Shown: piece by piece, positions 33,241 through 41,825 of the stretch | Position numbering within the stretch: the first letter of the stretch is position 1 | Layout of the letters: each line of letters starts with the position of its first letter | From: Pseudoselenomonas ruminantium | GTDB taxonomy: Bacteria; Bacillota; Negativicutes; Selenomonadales; Selenomonadaceae | Assembly: GCA_002373045.1 (NCBI GenBank) | Contig: DFHU01000002.1 | Span: forward strand, 1-44,363 | DNA length: 44,363 nucleotides | Reading direction: 5' to 3' | Notes under the pieces: model-generated | Database searches by the model: none | What the model was told of the DNA's origin: nothing | What the model saw: the letters and a program-made list of their open reading frames with translations, nothing else | Made by a program: the position numbers and the translations under genes

Positions 33241-33477
33241 TCACCCTTTCCTTTTCCATTGTTCCTCACAATTTTGCAAAATCCTGCCTGTACCTGCGGC
33301 AGCTACCCAGTCCAACTCATCCTCGTCCAACCGGGCGGCAGCCCATTTATGGCTCTGCTGCGCTGCGTTATCCTTGCGGTGCATGGTCAGCAGCTTAGTC
33401 AGCAGACTTTCCCGAACGGAATGACAAAGGGAAAAATCGAAGATACCCAGTTCCTGCTCCAATTTTTCTTCCGTCAT
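33241..33477 (-). CDS. 78-aa protein with a C-terminal leader-like motif
   Basis: Start ATG 33477, with AAGGAG upstream. Residues 50-62 (LDEDELDWVAAAG) match the DELDRVAGG of the next peptide's leader. Here the motif sits near the end, so cleavage after G62 would release only 16 residues (TGRILQNCEEQWKRKG). The first 45 residues (FDFSLCHSVRESLLTKLL) are helical and would make an unusually long leader. Options: a precursor of a very short secreted peptide, an adaptor that docks on the exporter through its motif, or a regulator of the sigma factor encoded upstream. The sequence does not decide between them. Confidence 0.7.
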   Translation of the reverse strand: MTEEKLEQELGIFDFSLCHSVRESLLTKLLTMHRKDNAAQQSHKWAAARLDEDELDWVAAAGTGRILQNCEEQWKRKG

Positions 33478-33610
33478 GCTCCATCACTCCTTTCACGATT
33501 GTTACGATTTCTCTCTCCAACCATTTCCCTTTGTTCTTTATATCCCCGAAAGCACCAAAGTGTTATGTTTTTTTTTGAGTTTTTTAGGACTTGCTACGTC
33601 AATGCCCTAA
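33478..33610 (-). promoter_or_regulatory. Upstream region of the peptide genes, possible ECF-type promoter
   Basis: Minus strand AACACT (33559-33564), a 16-nt spacer and TATAAA (33537-33542) lie about 60 bp before the 78-aa gene. The AACACTTT block is somewhat like ECF -35 elements (GAAC-TT), and a T/A-rich run precedes it. As an ECF sigma factor is encoded just upstream, this may be its target promoter. Low confidence. Confidence 0.3.
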
Positions 33611-33690
33611 GCACGGCTGCTGGTAATGCCTTTCCGCAGCTTTTGACAAGCTTGTCTATGGCGAAGGAAAGACATTACCAGCAGCCGCGC
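33611..33690. repeat. Dispersed long-hairpin repeat, copy C
   Basis: Arms 33611-33635 and 33666-33690 pair over 23 of 25 positions; both mismatches become G-U wobbles on the minus strand. The apical part contains GACAAGCTTGTC. It lies 27 bp past the sigma-factor stop, separating the exporter operon from the peptide genes, and may help end the exporter transcript. Confidence 0.85.
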
Positions 33691-33717
33691 GCCTTTGTAC
33701 CTCAATGTTAGAAGTTT

Positions 33718-34296
33718 TTATATTTTCTTTGCCAAAAGTTCCCTAAGCTGGTCTCTTGCCTTTTTCAAGTCAACCCGGACGGAACTGGGCGCCATGCCCA
33801 ACACCTCTGCTATCTCGCCAGACTTCATCTCCAGCCAGTAGGTCATCTCCAATATCTGCCGCTGACGCTCCGGCAGCTTCATCATGGCATCGCGCAGCTC
33901 AGCACTGCGTTCTTTCGTCAGGGTTTGTTTTTCCGGCGTTTCCTGTTCCGGCGCGGCAGGGTCAAAATTTTCTTCCCAGGGCAGGTGCATGGTCACGGCC
34001 TTGCTGCCGTAATGCTTACTTAGAACATTCGTGGCAATGCGGAACAGCCATGTGGAAAAAGCCCCCTTCTCCGGGTCGTATTGGGACAAATGCTGATACA
34101 TACGGATAAAGGTGGTTTCCACCAGTTCATCCGCCAGATGGCTGTCCTGTGTTTTTTTCAGGAGATATTGATATACTCTGGGGAAAAAATATGCGTAAAG
34201 CTCCGTAAAGGCCTGTTCATCATGGATAGCTTTTAGCGCCAGCTTTCCCCATGGGTCAGTTGGCTTTTTGCCGCTTGTGATAACCTTCATCTTCAT
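33718..34296 (-). CDS. ECF-type sigma-70 factor
   Basis: About 192 aa. ATG 34296 or 34290 fits the AAGGAG at 34301-34306. Region 2 is LYAYFFPRVYQYLLKKTQDS through AFSTWLFRIATNVLSKHYGS; region 4 is MKLPERQRQILEMTYW then GEIAEVLGMAPSSVRVDLKK, a helix-turn-helix for the -35 element. No region 3 and no anti-sigma gene is adjacent. The start lies ~40 nt inside the end of the TolC gene, so it is the last gene of the exporter operon. It probably controls this operon, the peptide genes, or both. Confidence 0.85.
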   Translation of the reverse strand: MKMKVITSGKKPTDPWGKLALKAIHDEQAFTELYAYFFPRVYQYLLKKTQDSHLADELVETTFIRMYQHLSQYDPEKGAFSTWLFRIATNVLSKHYGSKAVTMHLPWEENFDPAAPEQETPEKQTLTKERSAELRDAMMKLPERQRQILEMTYWLEMKSGEIAEVLGMAPSSVRVDLKKARDQLRELLAKKI

Positions 34297-35797
34297 CCGG
34301 CTCCTTTTCCAGTTGCGAGGCTTTGAGTGCCTGCTCGGCGGTGGCTCCTTTGTTCTCTGCCGCAGCGTAGCGCAGGGCATCAAAGCCTACCGGTACGCCC
34401 ATAGCTTTTTCCAGTGCCGCCCGGCTGAGATTGTACTGATAAAGCGCGGTCATATAGTTCTGCTTGGCGCGGGTCAGTTTGTCCTGCGCATCCGTAAGTC
34501 CTAAAAGCACATCCACGCCTTCTTCATAACGCACCTGCGCAATCATATAGCTGTCCTCGGCCTGTTTTACGGCCACTGCCGTTTCCTGAATATTTTGCTC
34601 GGCGGCTTTCATATTGAGATACGCTGTACGGGTTTCCAGCCGGATGGCTTTTTTCACCCGCCGCGCTTCGGCTTCATAGGCGCGGATATTGGCATCGGCC
34701 TGTTGGACACTCTCTGCTGTCACGCCGTTGTCAAAGATGTTCCACGATATATTCAGCCCGGCTTCCCACGCGTTGCTGCGCTCACTGCGAAAGGGCGTAT
34801 TGCCGACGATACTCTGACCGGCTACTGCCGACACCTTGGGACGGTAACCGGCTTTGGCTGTATCCTTCTGTGCCTGCGCAGCCTTGATGTTATAATCAGC
34901 AGCCAGACCGTCCGGGCGGTGTTCCATGGCATACGCTTCACAGGCCGCCAAATCCTTGTCATAAGGTTCATAGGTAAAGATGTCCAATGGTTCCACATCC
35001 GTATCCTGTGGCAGCCCCACTATACTGGCCAGCGTAGATTTGGCCACATCCACCTGCTTTTCGGCGTTGACCAGATTTTGACGGTCATTGGCAATATTTA
35101 CCTTCATCATGAGCAGGTCAGCTTCTGCCACAGCCCCCTCCTCAAACTGCGCCTGAATCAGATTCATCTGGGTATTGCCCATTTCCACGGCTTCACGGGC
35201 GACCCTGGCTAGGTTTTCCAAGTGAATCAGATTGGCATAGCCTTCGGCAGCCGCATAGCGCACAGTCTGCCGGGTGTTTTCCGCAGTGAGGTCAGCCCGG
35301 TTGAGCTGATAGCGTCCGGCGTCAATCTGGCCTTCCACCTGCCCCCCTGTATATAGCGGTACCGTAAGGCTCCAGCTGTTGGCAAAGGTATTGCGATAGG
35401 CATAGGAACCTACGGACAGCGGACTGCCAAGAACAAGGTCGTCACCTGACACATATACCGGTCTGGTATCGCTGGAATGCGGGTCGCCGTATTCATCATG
35501 TGCCTCGTTAGCGGACTTGTAATTTCTGCCGCCAATCCGATAAGCCTGCGAAGTCCAGCTGACTACCGGCCCCTTGCTGCGCCGTATTGCTCGCAGATTG
35601 TGCCAGGCAGCTTCTCTTTGCGCAGCGGACGATTCGATGCTCTCATCCGTGTCCAGTGCCATGCGAATGCTTTCGGCTAGTGACAGGTGCACGGTGGATA
35701 GACCTTCTGCGCCGCAGACTTTTGCCGAAAAGACCAGTGTACAGCTTAGAATACCGGCTAATAATAATTTATTTTTCAGCGAATCATAGAATTTCAT
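34256..35797 (-). CDS. TolC-family outer membrane channel
   Basis: A 513-aa protein with an N-terminal signal (KNKLLLAGILSCTLVFSA, cleavage near CGA-EG). It has two homologous halves of long coiled helices (LSLAESIRMALDTDESIESS; AAEQNIQETAVAVKQAEDSY; DVLLGLTDAQDKLTRAKQNY) typical of outer membrane efflux proteins. It would supply the outer membrane exit duct for the C39 ABC exporter and adaptors upstream. It might also serve the RND pump at 16.6-19.7 kb. The C-terminal end (KEPDEDEGYHKRQKAN) is charged and overlaps the sigma gene. ATG 35797 has AAAGGTGAT upstream, 24 nt after the ABC gene. Confidence 0.9.
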   Translation of the reverse strand: MKFYDSLKNKLLLAGILSCTLVFSAKVCGAEGLSTVHLSLAESIRMALDTDESIESSAAQREAAWHNLRAIRRSKGPVVSWTSQAYRIGGRNYKSANEAHDEYGDPHSSDTRPVYVSGDDLVLGSPLSVGSYAYRNTFANSWSLTVPLYTGGQVEGQIDAGRYQLNRADLTAENTRQTVRYAAAEGYANLIHLENLARVAREAVEMGNTQMNLIQAQFEEGAVAEADLLMMKVNIANDRQNLVNAEKQVDVAKSTLASIVGLPQDTDVEPLDIFTYEPYDKDLAACEAYAMEHRPDGLAADYNIKAAQAQKDTAKAGYRPKVSAVAGQSIVGNTPFRSERSNAWEAGLNISWNIFDNGVTAESVQQADANIRAYEAEARRVKKAIRLETRTAYLNMKAAEQNIQETAVAVKQAEDSYMIAQVRYEEGVDVLLGLTDAQDKLTRAKQNYMTALYQYNLSRAALEKAMGVPVGFDALRYAAAENKGATAEQALKASQLEKEPDEDEGYHKRQKAN

Positions 35798-35821
35798 GGG
35801 GTATCACCTTTCTGCGTGGAT

Positions 35822-38575
35822 TCAGGTTACCTGCCGCTTTACCAAATCGGCAAACAGGCCGCCTTTTTCCACCAGTTCATCAAAACCGCCCATCTCGGCA
35901 ATGCGTCCGTTGTCCATGACGATAATCCGGTCACACTGCCGGATGGTCGAGAGCCGATGCGCCACCACAATGCGCGTAGATTTGAGTTTATCCAGACTGC
36001 GGGTAACGATAGCCTGTGAACGATTGTCCAGTGCACTGGTTGCTTCATCAAAAATCAGGATGGCGGGTTTGCCGGCCAGTGCCCGGGCAATCAGAATGCG
36101 CTGCCGCTGACCGCCGGAGATATTGGAACTTCCCTCACTGATTACCGTCTGCATGCCCATGGGCATATCGGCAATATCTTCGGCAATCCCTGCCGCCTCA
36201 GCGGCTTCCCAGGCAGCATCCTGAGTGAGCATTCGGGTACCTACGATATTGGTATAAATATCCCCCGTCATAAGCTGGCCATTCTGGAGTACCACTCCCA
36301 TCTGCGAGCGTACGGAAGGCAGCGCAAGTTCGGCTAAATCCTGACCGTCAAAGAAAATGCTGCCCCGTTTCGGTGTTTCAAACCCCAGCAGCAGGCGCAC
36401 CAGCGTACTCTTGCCGCTGCCAGATTTGCCCACAATGGCCACATTTTCACCGGCAGCTATGGAAAAGCTCACATCTTTAAGTACCTCTTCTCCCTCGGTC
36501 TCCACCGTACCGCCTTTCCCATCCGGCACCATGCAGCTATAGGCAAAGGACAGACGGCTCACCTCAATGGCGCCTGTCAGCTGTCCAGCCTCCTGTTTGT
36601 CCTCCGTGGTTTCCGGCACGGCCTCCAAAATGGGTCGCAGGTTCTCCAGTTGGGGCTGAATAGCAAAATACTGGCTGATAAGCCCGATAGCTCCGCCCAT
36701 AACCCCATTGAAGCTGGAGTAAGCCGCATTAAAGGCAATAAACTGCGCATAGCCAATGCCCGTCTTTACCGTCTTCCCGTCCGGAGACACTTCGTTCATA
36801 CCGTAAACGGCTATCCAGTAAAGAATCATGGTCAGTATAAAGGGCTGAATACTGGAAATGATCGAGGTGTAGTTATTCTGCCACCGCAGTTTGAGTGCCC
36901 AGTTCCAGTGCTCGCCAAAGGTACGCGACCAAAGATTATAGGCCTGTTCCTCTGCGGCCTGTACCCGGAACTTGGACAGTCCGGCAAATATCTGCTGCAC
37001 CGTACCTGCCGACTTGTTGCCGGCCTCAATAATCTTGCGCTGAAAGAACAGCACGCGCCGCAAAACCAGCGCCACAAACAGCGAATAGACCAGCCAGACC
37101 ACAACCGCCGCCGCCGTAAGTTTCATGCTGTAATAGCACATCAAAAAAATACTCCAAAAGGAGAAGATAAAGGAAAGAATGGAGGCGACAAATTCACCGG
37201 ATACCAAATTTTTGGCAATGCCGATGCCCCCCATGCGGCTGGCCAGCTCGCCCACGGTAAAACGGCGGAAAAAACTCGTGGGCAGGGTCATCAGTCTGCC
37301 CCACAGCGCCGCTTCGGCAGTGATTTCAATGCGGTTGGATATGCGCAGTACGGCAATGGAACGCACGATAGACAGCGCCGCCGTGGTAAAACTGGTCACC
37401 AGCAGAGCCTGCGTTACCGTAGCCAGTCCCTGCCTGTCCAAGATGGGAATGATATCCTGAAAAATCGTCTCCGTGATAATCGGCGTGGCCAGCGGAATAA
37501 GCCCGGCAAACAAACTGCAGACCAATATCGTGCGGTAATCGGCCAGCCAGCACTGACGAAACATGAACTTCATTAAATCCCATAGTTTTAAGGCTCTTGC
37601 CGGAAAACCTGCGTAGCATTGAAAGGCATCCTTATCGATATGCCTGATTTCGGCCTCCGTCAGGACAATACCTTCCGGGTGTTCCGGCACGAACATACGA
37701 TAAGATTCCGGAGTCTCGGGAATCAGCGCCGCAATTTCCTTGCCCTTTTCTCCCGTATAAAAGCCCAAGAGCACACCGGTATCCTTCTTATGCCAGTCAT
37801 CCGGCAAAGTCACCAGCCGCATCTGCATATTGCCCTTTTGCATAAGCCGCCGCAAAAGGGCCGCTTCATCCAGCTTCCGGCAGGTTTCTTCATCCAGACC
37901 AATGTTCTCATGCGGCATGGCCAGCGCCGCTGCCACCTGCCGCACCGCAAAGGCAGCCTGTTTCAGCAAAGCATCATGCTGATTGATTTCACTGCCGCCG
38001 ATGTATAAAGTTTCTTCGCCCAGAAGTCCCCTTATACCATTTTCCACCAGCAGCGTCTTGGCTTTTTCGCGCAGGCGAATCTGGCGGGCCAACCGCTTAT
38101 CCTGCGCGCCAAAGCGCACACCGGCGAGCATGGCCAGGATTCCCTCATGTGTCAAAAATTCCTCATGGAGCTGCTCGCTTGTCTGTGCACCTTTCAGCAG
38201 GCCCTTTTTCTGCCAGCGCTGAAGCATATCATCGCCCTTGTCTGCCAGCAGGCGAATCCAGGGAATCTGCACAAGACTGCTGAACCATGCCTCCATCAAG
38301 GGGCGCAGCTTATCCGGCGTAAGTTCCTGCCAAGTGATAAACGCCATTTCTGCATCTTCCACCGCATAGGCCTGCATGCGAACTTCGCCAAATTCGTCCA
38401 GTGCTGGAAATATCGCATCGCCCGGTTTCTTTTCCACCAGATAGCATTGATGGAAGGAAATTTCCGAACCTTTCTGCGTGGTCGCATATACTTCTATACA
38501 GCCGGACAAGACCTGCCAGAAGCCCTTATCGTCTTCCAACAGGAAACGCTCTCCAGCAAAGAGTTTTCTTGTCAT
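35822..38575 (-). CDS. NHLM-type ABC transporter, second ATPase/permease
   Basis: A 917-aa protein. The first ~330 residues (MTRKLFAGERFLLEDDKGFW; VEKKPGDAIFPALDEFGEVR) look like a cupin or cyclic-nucleotide-binding-like sensor region plus a family-specific part. A transmembrane domain and an ABC ATPase follow: Walker A GKSGSGKST, signature ISGGQRQRI, Walker B ILIFDEATSALD. It matches the second ABC protein of NHLM bacteriocin export systems, which lacks the C39 peptidase. It probably pairs with the C39-bearing ABC protein encoded 2 nt upstream. What the sensor-like region binds is unknown. Confidence 0.85.
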   Translation of the reverse strand: MTRKLFAGERFLLEDDKGFWQVLSGCIEVYATTQKGSEISFHQCYLVEKKPGDAIFPALDEFGEVRMQAYAVEDAEMAFITWQELTPDKLRPLMEAWFSSLVQIPWIRLLADKGDDMLQRWQKKGLLKGAQTSEQLHEEFLTHEGILAMLAGVRFGAQDKRLARQIRLREKAKTLLVENGIRGLLGEETLYIGGSEINQHDALLKQAAFAVRQVAAALAMPHENIGLDEETCRKLDEAALLRRLMQKGNMQMRLVTLPDDWHKKDTGVLLGFYTGEKGKEIAALIPETPESYRMFVPEHPEGIVLTEAEIRHIDKDAFQCYAGFPARALKLWDLMKFMFRQCWLADYRTILVCSLFAGLIPLATPIITETIFQDIIPILDRQGLATVTQALLVTSFTTAALSIVRSIAVLRISNRIEITAEAALWGRLMTLPTSFFRRFTVGELASRMGGIGIAKNLVSGEFVASILSFIFSFWSIFLMCYYSMKLTAAAVVVWLVYSLFVALVLRRVLFFQRKIIEAGNKSAGTVQQIFAGLSKFRVQAAEEQAYNLWSRTFGEHWNWALKLRWQNNYTSIISSIQPFILTMILYWIAVYGMNEVSPDGKTVKTGIGYAQFIAFNAAYSSFNGVMGGAIGLISQYFAIQPQLENLRPILEAVPETTEDKQEAGQLTGAIEVSRLSFAYSCMVPDGKGGTVETEGEEVLKDVSFSIAAGENVAIVGKSGSGKSTLVRLLLGFETPKRGSIFFDGQDLAELALPSVRSQMGVVLQNGQLMTGDIYTNIVGTRMLTQDAAWEAAEAAGIAEDIADMPMGMQTVISEGSSNISGGQRQRILIARALAGKPAILIFDEATSALDNRSQAIVTRSLDKLKSTRIVVAHRLSTIRQCDRIIVMDNGRIAEMGGFDELVEKGGLFADLVKRQVT

Positions 38576-38577
38576 AG

Positions 38578-40866
38578 CTAATTCACTCTTTCCATTTCTT
38601 CCTGGTCCCGTTCCTCAATCAAGCGGCGATATGCCCCATCATGCTGAATCATTTCCCTATGCGTACCGCGCTCGACAATTCTCCCCTTCTCCAAAACGAT
38701 GATTTCATCACAATCACGAATCGTAGACAGGCGGTGCGCTACGATAAGACAGGTACAGCCACGGTGACGGATGTTATCAAGCACCTGTTTCTCCGTCAGG
38801 GGGTCAAGAGCAGATGTCGCCTCGTCCAAAACGAGCAGGGATGGATTTACCGCCAGTGCCCTGGCGATTTCCAGACGCTGCCGCTGACCGCCGGAAAAAT
38901 TCATGCCGCCTTCCTGCACCAGCGTCTCATAACCGTGATTAAGCTGCAAAATATCTTCATGAATGCAGGCATCCCGAGCGGCCTCAATAATATCGCTGCG
39001 CCGCACCGTATGATCAAAAAGCGCAATATTTTCGGCCACCGTTCCCGAAATCAGAAAGATATCCTGGTCTACGGCGGCAACCTTTGCCGAAATCAGTTTG
39101 CGGGAAATACGCCTGCGGGGTATGCCGTCAAAGAGAACCTCGCCGCTCCACTGCTCATAAATCCCTGTGACGATTTTGGCCAGCGTACTCTTGCCGCTGC
39201 CCGAAGCACCCACTACCGCCACCCAGCGCCCTGGACGGGCATGCAGGTCAAAATGATTTAACAGCGGCGCTTCCAGCGGACTGTAGCCAAAACTTACATC
39301 CTTTAACTGCAAATCCCCGGCTAAAGTCTCCACCTCCGCCGTCTTTGCGTCAGCCGGCGACGGCCAAGGATGGCCTAGTGCGGACGCAGGAGCGTGATGC
39401 GACTGTTTTGCGTCCGCCGGAAAATTCAGGCTGTCAACCTCATAGGCGCGCACATCATTAAGACGCTGCATCTGCATTTCCGTAGTCTGCAAGGTAGAGC
39501 CCAGCCCCACCAGCGCATTCACCGGTGCCTGAAAGCTGCCCATTAAATTCTGGAAAGCCATAAACATACCGGCAGTCATTGCCCCTTCCATAATGGAAAA
39601 GCCGCCTACCGTCATAATGAGCGCCCCGTTGATACCCGAAAGCAGAGTGGGCAGCAGTTTTACCGACATCGCCCATAACGCCGCTTCCTGCGAGCCCATG
39701 AGCACCTTGGTCTGATAACCTGACCACTTAGTAAAAAAGTCGGCCTCGTCACCGCTGGCCTTGATGGTCTCAATCATTCTCAGCCCGTTCATGGCCACGC
39801 CATAGGCCTTGCCGGCATCCTGCTGAATCCGCATATTGAGGTCGGTAAGATGCCGCCGCATGGCAAAAAACAACACGATTTCCACGGAACTGAACGCCAC
39901 GCCGATAAGCGTAAGCGCCACATTGTACTGCAAGAGCAGCAGCAGATAAAATACCGCCACAAATAAATCCAGTACAGCCGTAGCCGCAGGTCCCGAGAGG
40001 GTATTCGCAATGGATTCATTAAAGCCCACGCGCCCTGCCACCTCTGCGGCATAACGCTGATGAAAGAACTGCATGGGCAGTTTCAGCAGATGCCAGAAAT
40101 AACTGGAACTGTCGGCCAGCGTCAGCCTTCTCTGCCACTGGGTCAGCACCACGGCTCTCAGCCAGGCGATAATGCCGGAAAGAATAAATGAGACCGTCAT
40201 GGCCAGACAAAAATTTGTCATCCAGTCGGGATGCTTACGGGTCAAAATATCATCCAGAAAAATCTGGCTCATCACTGGGCCTGCCAGCCCCGGAATGATG
40301 GCACACAATTCCAGAATGATGATAAACAGCATTGCCCAGCGGTCATGCAAAAGTTTTTTCGCCACATCCTTGAAAACATTGTAGCGGTGACCGGCAGGCT
40401 TAAAATCCGGCCCCGGCTCTATAAGCAAGGACACGCCTGTATAAGATGTGCGAAATTCTTCCCAAGGCACAGTCCGCCGCCCCATAGCCGGGTCATTTAA
40501 TACAGCCTTGCCCCTTTGAAAACCTTCCAGCACGACAAAATGATTGAACTCCCAATGAATAATCAAGGGAAAGATTTCTTCTTCAGCTAGTTCCAAAAGC
40601 TCACTGGCTGACCAGCGGTAGCCATCGGCCTCACAGCCGCGGTTCCGCGCCGCCCGTATGACACAGCTGGCCTTGGAGCCGTCACGGCTCACACCGCATT
40701 CAGCGCGCAGTTTCTCCAAGGGAATCCATAGGCCGTAATGCGCCAACACCATGCCCAAAGCTGCCGCCCCGCACTCCGTAGCCTCCATCTGCAGCACCGT
40801 GGGAACTTTCACCCTTTTTTTCTTGGCAAAAGGAAAACGCACCCCACTCACCTTCCCCTCAGCCAC
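38578..40866 (-). CDS. C39-peptidase ABC exporter (NHLM-type)
   Basis: A 762-aa inner-membrane protein. Residues ~1-150 are a C39 cysteine peptidase (C32 in MEATECGAAALG, H109 in HWEFNHFVVLEG, D125 in LNDPAMG), which cuts GG leaders. Six helices and an ABC ATPase follow (GASGSGKST, FSGGQRQRLE, LLVLDEATSALD). It processes and exports peptides through TolC. GTG 40866 overlaps the upstream adaptor gene by 19 nt; later starts are possible. Between the membrane and ATPase parts an odd stretch (PADAKQSHHAPASALGH...PADAK) looks like an in-frame insertion. Confidence 0.92.
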   Translation of the reverse strand: MAEGKVSGVRFPFAKKKRVKVPTVLQMEATECGAAALGMVLAHYGLWIPLEKLRAECGVSRDGSKASCVIRAARNRGCEADGYRWSASELLELAEEEIFPLIIHWEFNHFVVLEGFQRGKAVLNDPAMGRRTVPWEEFRTSYTGVSLLIEPGPDFKPAGHRYNVFKDVAKKLLHDRWAMLFIIILELCAIIPGLAGPVMSQIFLDDILTRKHPDWMTNFCLAMTVSFILSGIIAWLRAVVLTQWQRRLTLADSSSYFWHLLKLPMQFFHQRYAAEVAGRVGFNESIANTLSGPAATAVLDLFVAVFYLLLLLQYNVALTLIGVAFSSVEIVLFFAMRRHLTDLNMRIQQDAGKAYGVAMNGLRMIETIKASGDEADFFTKWSGYQTKVLMGSQEAALWAMSVKLLPTLLSGINGALIMTVGGFSIMEGAMTAGMFMAFQNLMGSFQAPVNALVGLGSTLQTTEMQMQRLNDVRAYEVDSLNFPADAKQSHHAPASALGHPWPSPADAKTAEVETLAGDLQLKDVSFGYSPLEAPLLNHFDLHARPGRWVAVVGASGSGKSTLAKIVTGIYEQWSGEVLFDGIPRRRISRKLISAKVAAVDQDIFLISGTVAENIALFDHTVRRSDIIEAARDACIHEDILQLNHGYETLVQEGGMNFSGGQRQRLEIARALAVNPSLLVLDEATSALDPLTEKQVLDNIRHRGCTCLIVAHRLSTIRDCDEIIVLEKGRIVERGTHREMIQHDGAYRRLIEERDQEEMERVN
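39344..39420. repeat. In-frame 63-bp insertion-like repeat in the exporter gene
   Basis: TTTGCGTCAGCCGG (39344-39357) and TTTGCGTCCGCCGG (39407-39420) are direct repeats exactly 63 bp apart, so 21 codons have been added without a frameshift. The inner DNA has a GGCCAAGGATGGCC inverted repeat. It sits in the linker before the ATPase domain, where insertions are tolerated. It could be a small palindromic element or a slippage product. Confidence 0.55.
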
Positions 40867-41825
40867 TGGCTCAACTTATAGAATACTTTTTCAATGGGCG
40901 GCTGACGCTCAATGATGATGGAGCCGGTACAAAAACTGCCTGCCGTAATCGGCTTATGCTCCCCAACACTGGAGGTCCAGAGATAGCCCGACTCACTGCC
41001 CGGGTCACGCACCAAATCGAAATTTACTTCCATCACAGAGCTTTGCTGCGAGGAGATAATCCATTGCGCCAGCTGTTCATTGCCCAAAACCCTTTGCATA
41101 TACTGGGTTGTTACCGGATATTGAGACACCGAGCGCACAGTCCCCAAAAGGCTTCCCGTCTGTGAAACATCAACGCCGTTGGGGGCAAGTTGTATCGTCT
41201 GCCCCTTCTCCACGCGCTTGCCCTTGTCCACAGGGATGTATAATACGCCCTTGAAGTTTTCCCTGCCGCCGTCAATGCGCACATGAATAAGCGGCATGCC
41301 ACTGCTGACAATGCTGCCTTCATCTACCAGAATTTCATCCACCGTACCATCATAGGGCGAATAAATATATTCCGCCGACTCCTTTTGATAGCGGCGTGAA
41401 TCAAATTCATGCACTCTGGTTGCCGCTTCACGGGAAGATACCGCCAGTTCCGGCGCATACTGAGCCATACGGGTAGCCGCATCTTCCTGTGCCATGTTTA
41501 CATGGGCAATCAGTTCCCCCTTTTCCACTTTTTCTCCCGAGTGAACATAGATTTCGTCCACCGTTCCCCCGGACAGAGCATAGACCTTGGAGATACCGGA
41601 GGAATCCATAATCATCCCCATGCCATCGGCCTTGACCGTAAAGGAACCGAAGACAGACCATATCACGATGGCAAAAACCATTGCGGCCACGGCGATAAGC
41701 CCCATCCAGCCGATGGGCGTGGTGATACTCATGGCTAAATCCAGCTTTTCCGGCGAGCGCATCTTGCTCAGTGCTTCCTTGCTGAATATCTCATTGCCTT
41801 TCTGATTCCAGCGTTCTGCCCCCAT
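40848..41825 (-). CDS. HlyD-type adaptor of the NHLM exporter
   Basis: A 325-aa periplasmic adaptor. It has a cytoplasmic start (MGAERWNQKGNEIFSKEALS), one transmembrane helix (~36-56, TPIGWMGLIAVAAMVFAIVI) and biotinyl-lipoyl-like halves (VDEIYVHSGEKVEKGELIAH; SPYDGTVDEILVDEGSIVSS). It resembles the 'NHLP bacteriocin system secretion protein' group. It links the C39 ABC exporter to TolC. Its ATG is joined to the upstream stop as TGATG (1-nt overlap at 41825). Confidence 0.88.
   Translation of the reverse strand: MGAERWNQKGNEIFSKEALSKMRSPEKLDLAMSITTPIGWMGLIAVAAMVFAIVIWSVFGSFTVKADGMGMIMDSSGISKVYALSGGTVDEIYVHSGEKVEKGELIAHVNMAQEDAATRMAQYAPELAVSSREAATRVHEFDSRRYQKESAEYIYSPYDGTVDEILVDEGSIVSSGMPLIHVRIDGGRENFKGVLYIPVDKGKRVEKGQTIQLAPNGVDVSQTGSLLGTVRSVSQYPVTTQYMQRVLGNEQLAQWIISSQQSSVMEVNFDLVRDPGSESGYLWTSSVGEHKPITAGSFCTGSIIIERQPPIEKVFYKLSQWLRGR

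Noticed and set aside
26513..34296. Lanthipeptide or azole-type biosynthesis in the peptide locus
   Set aside because: No LanM, LanB/C, YcaO, radical SAM or nitrile-hydratase-like precursor is encoded; only export and processing genes are seen.
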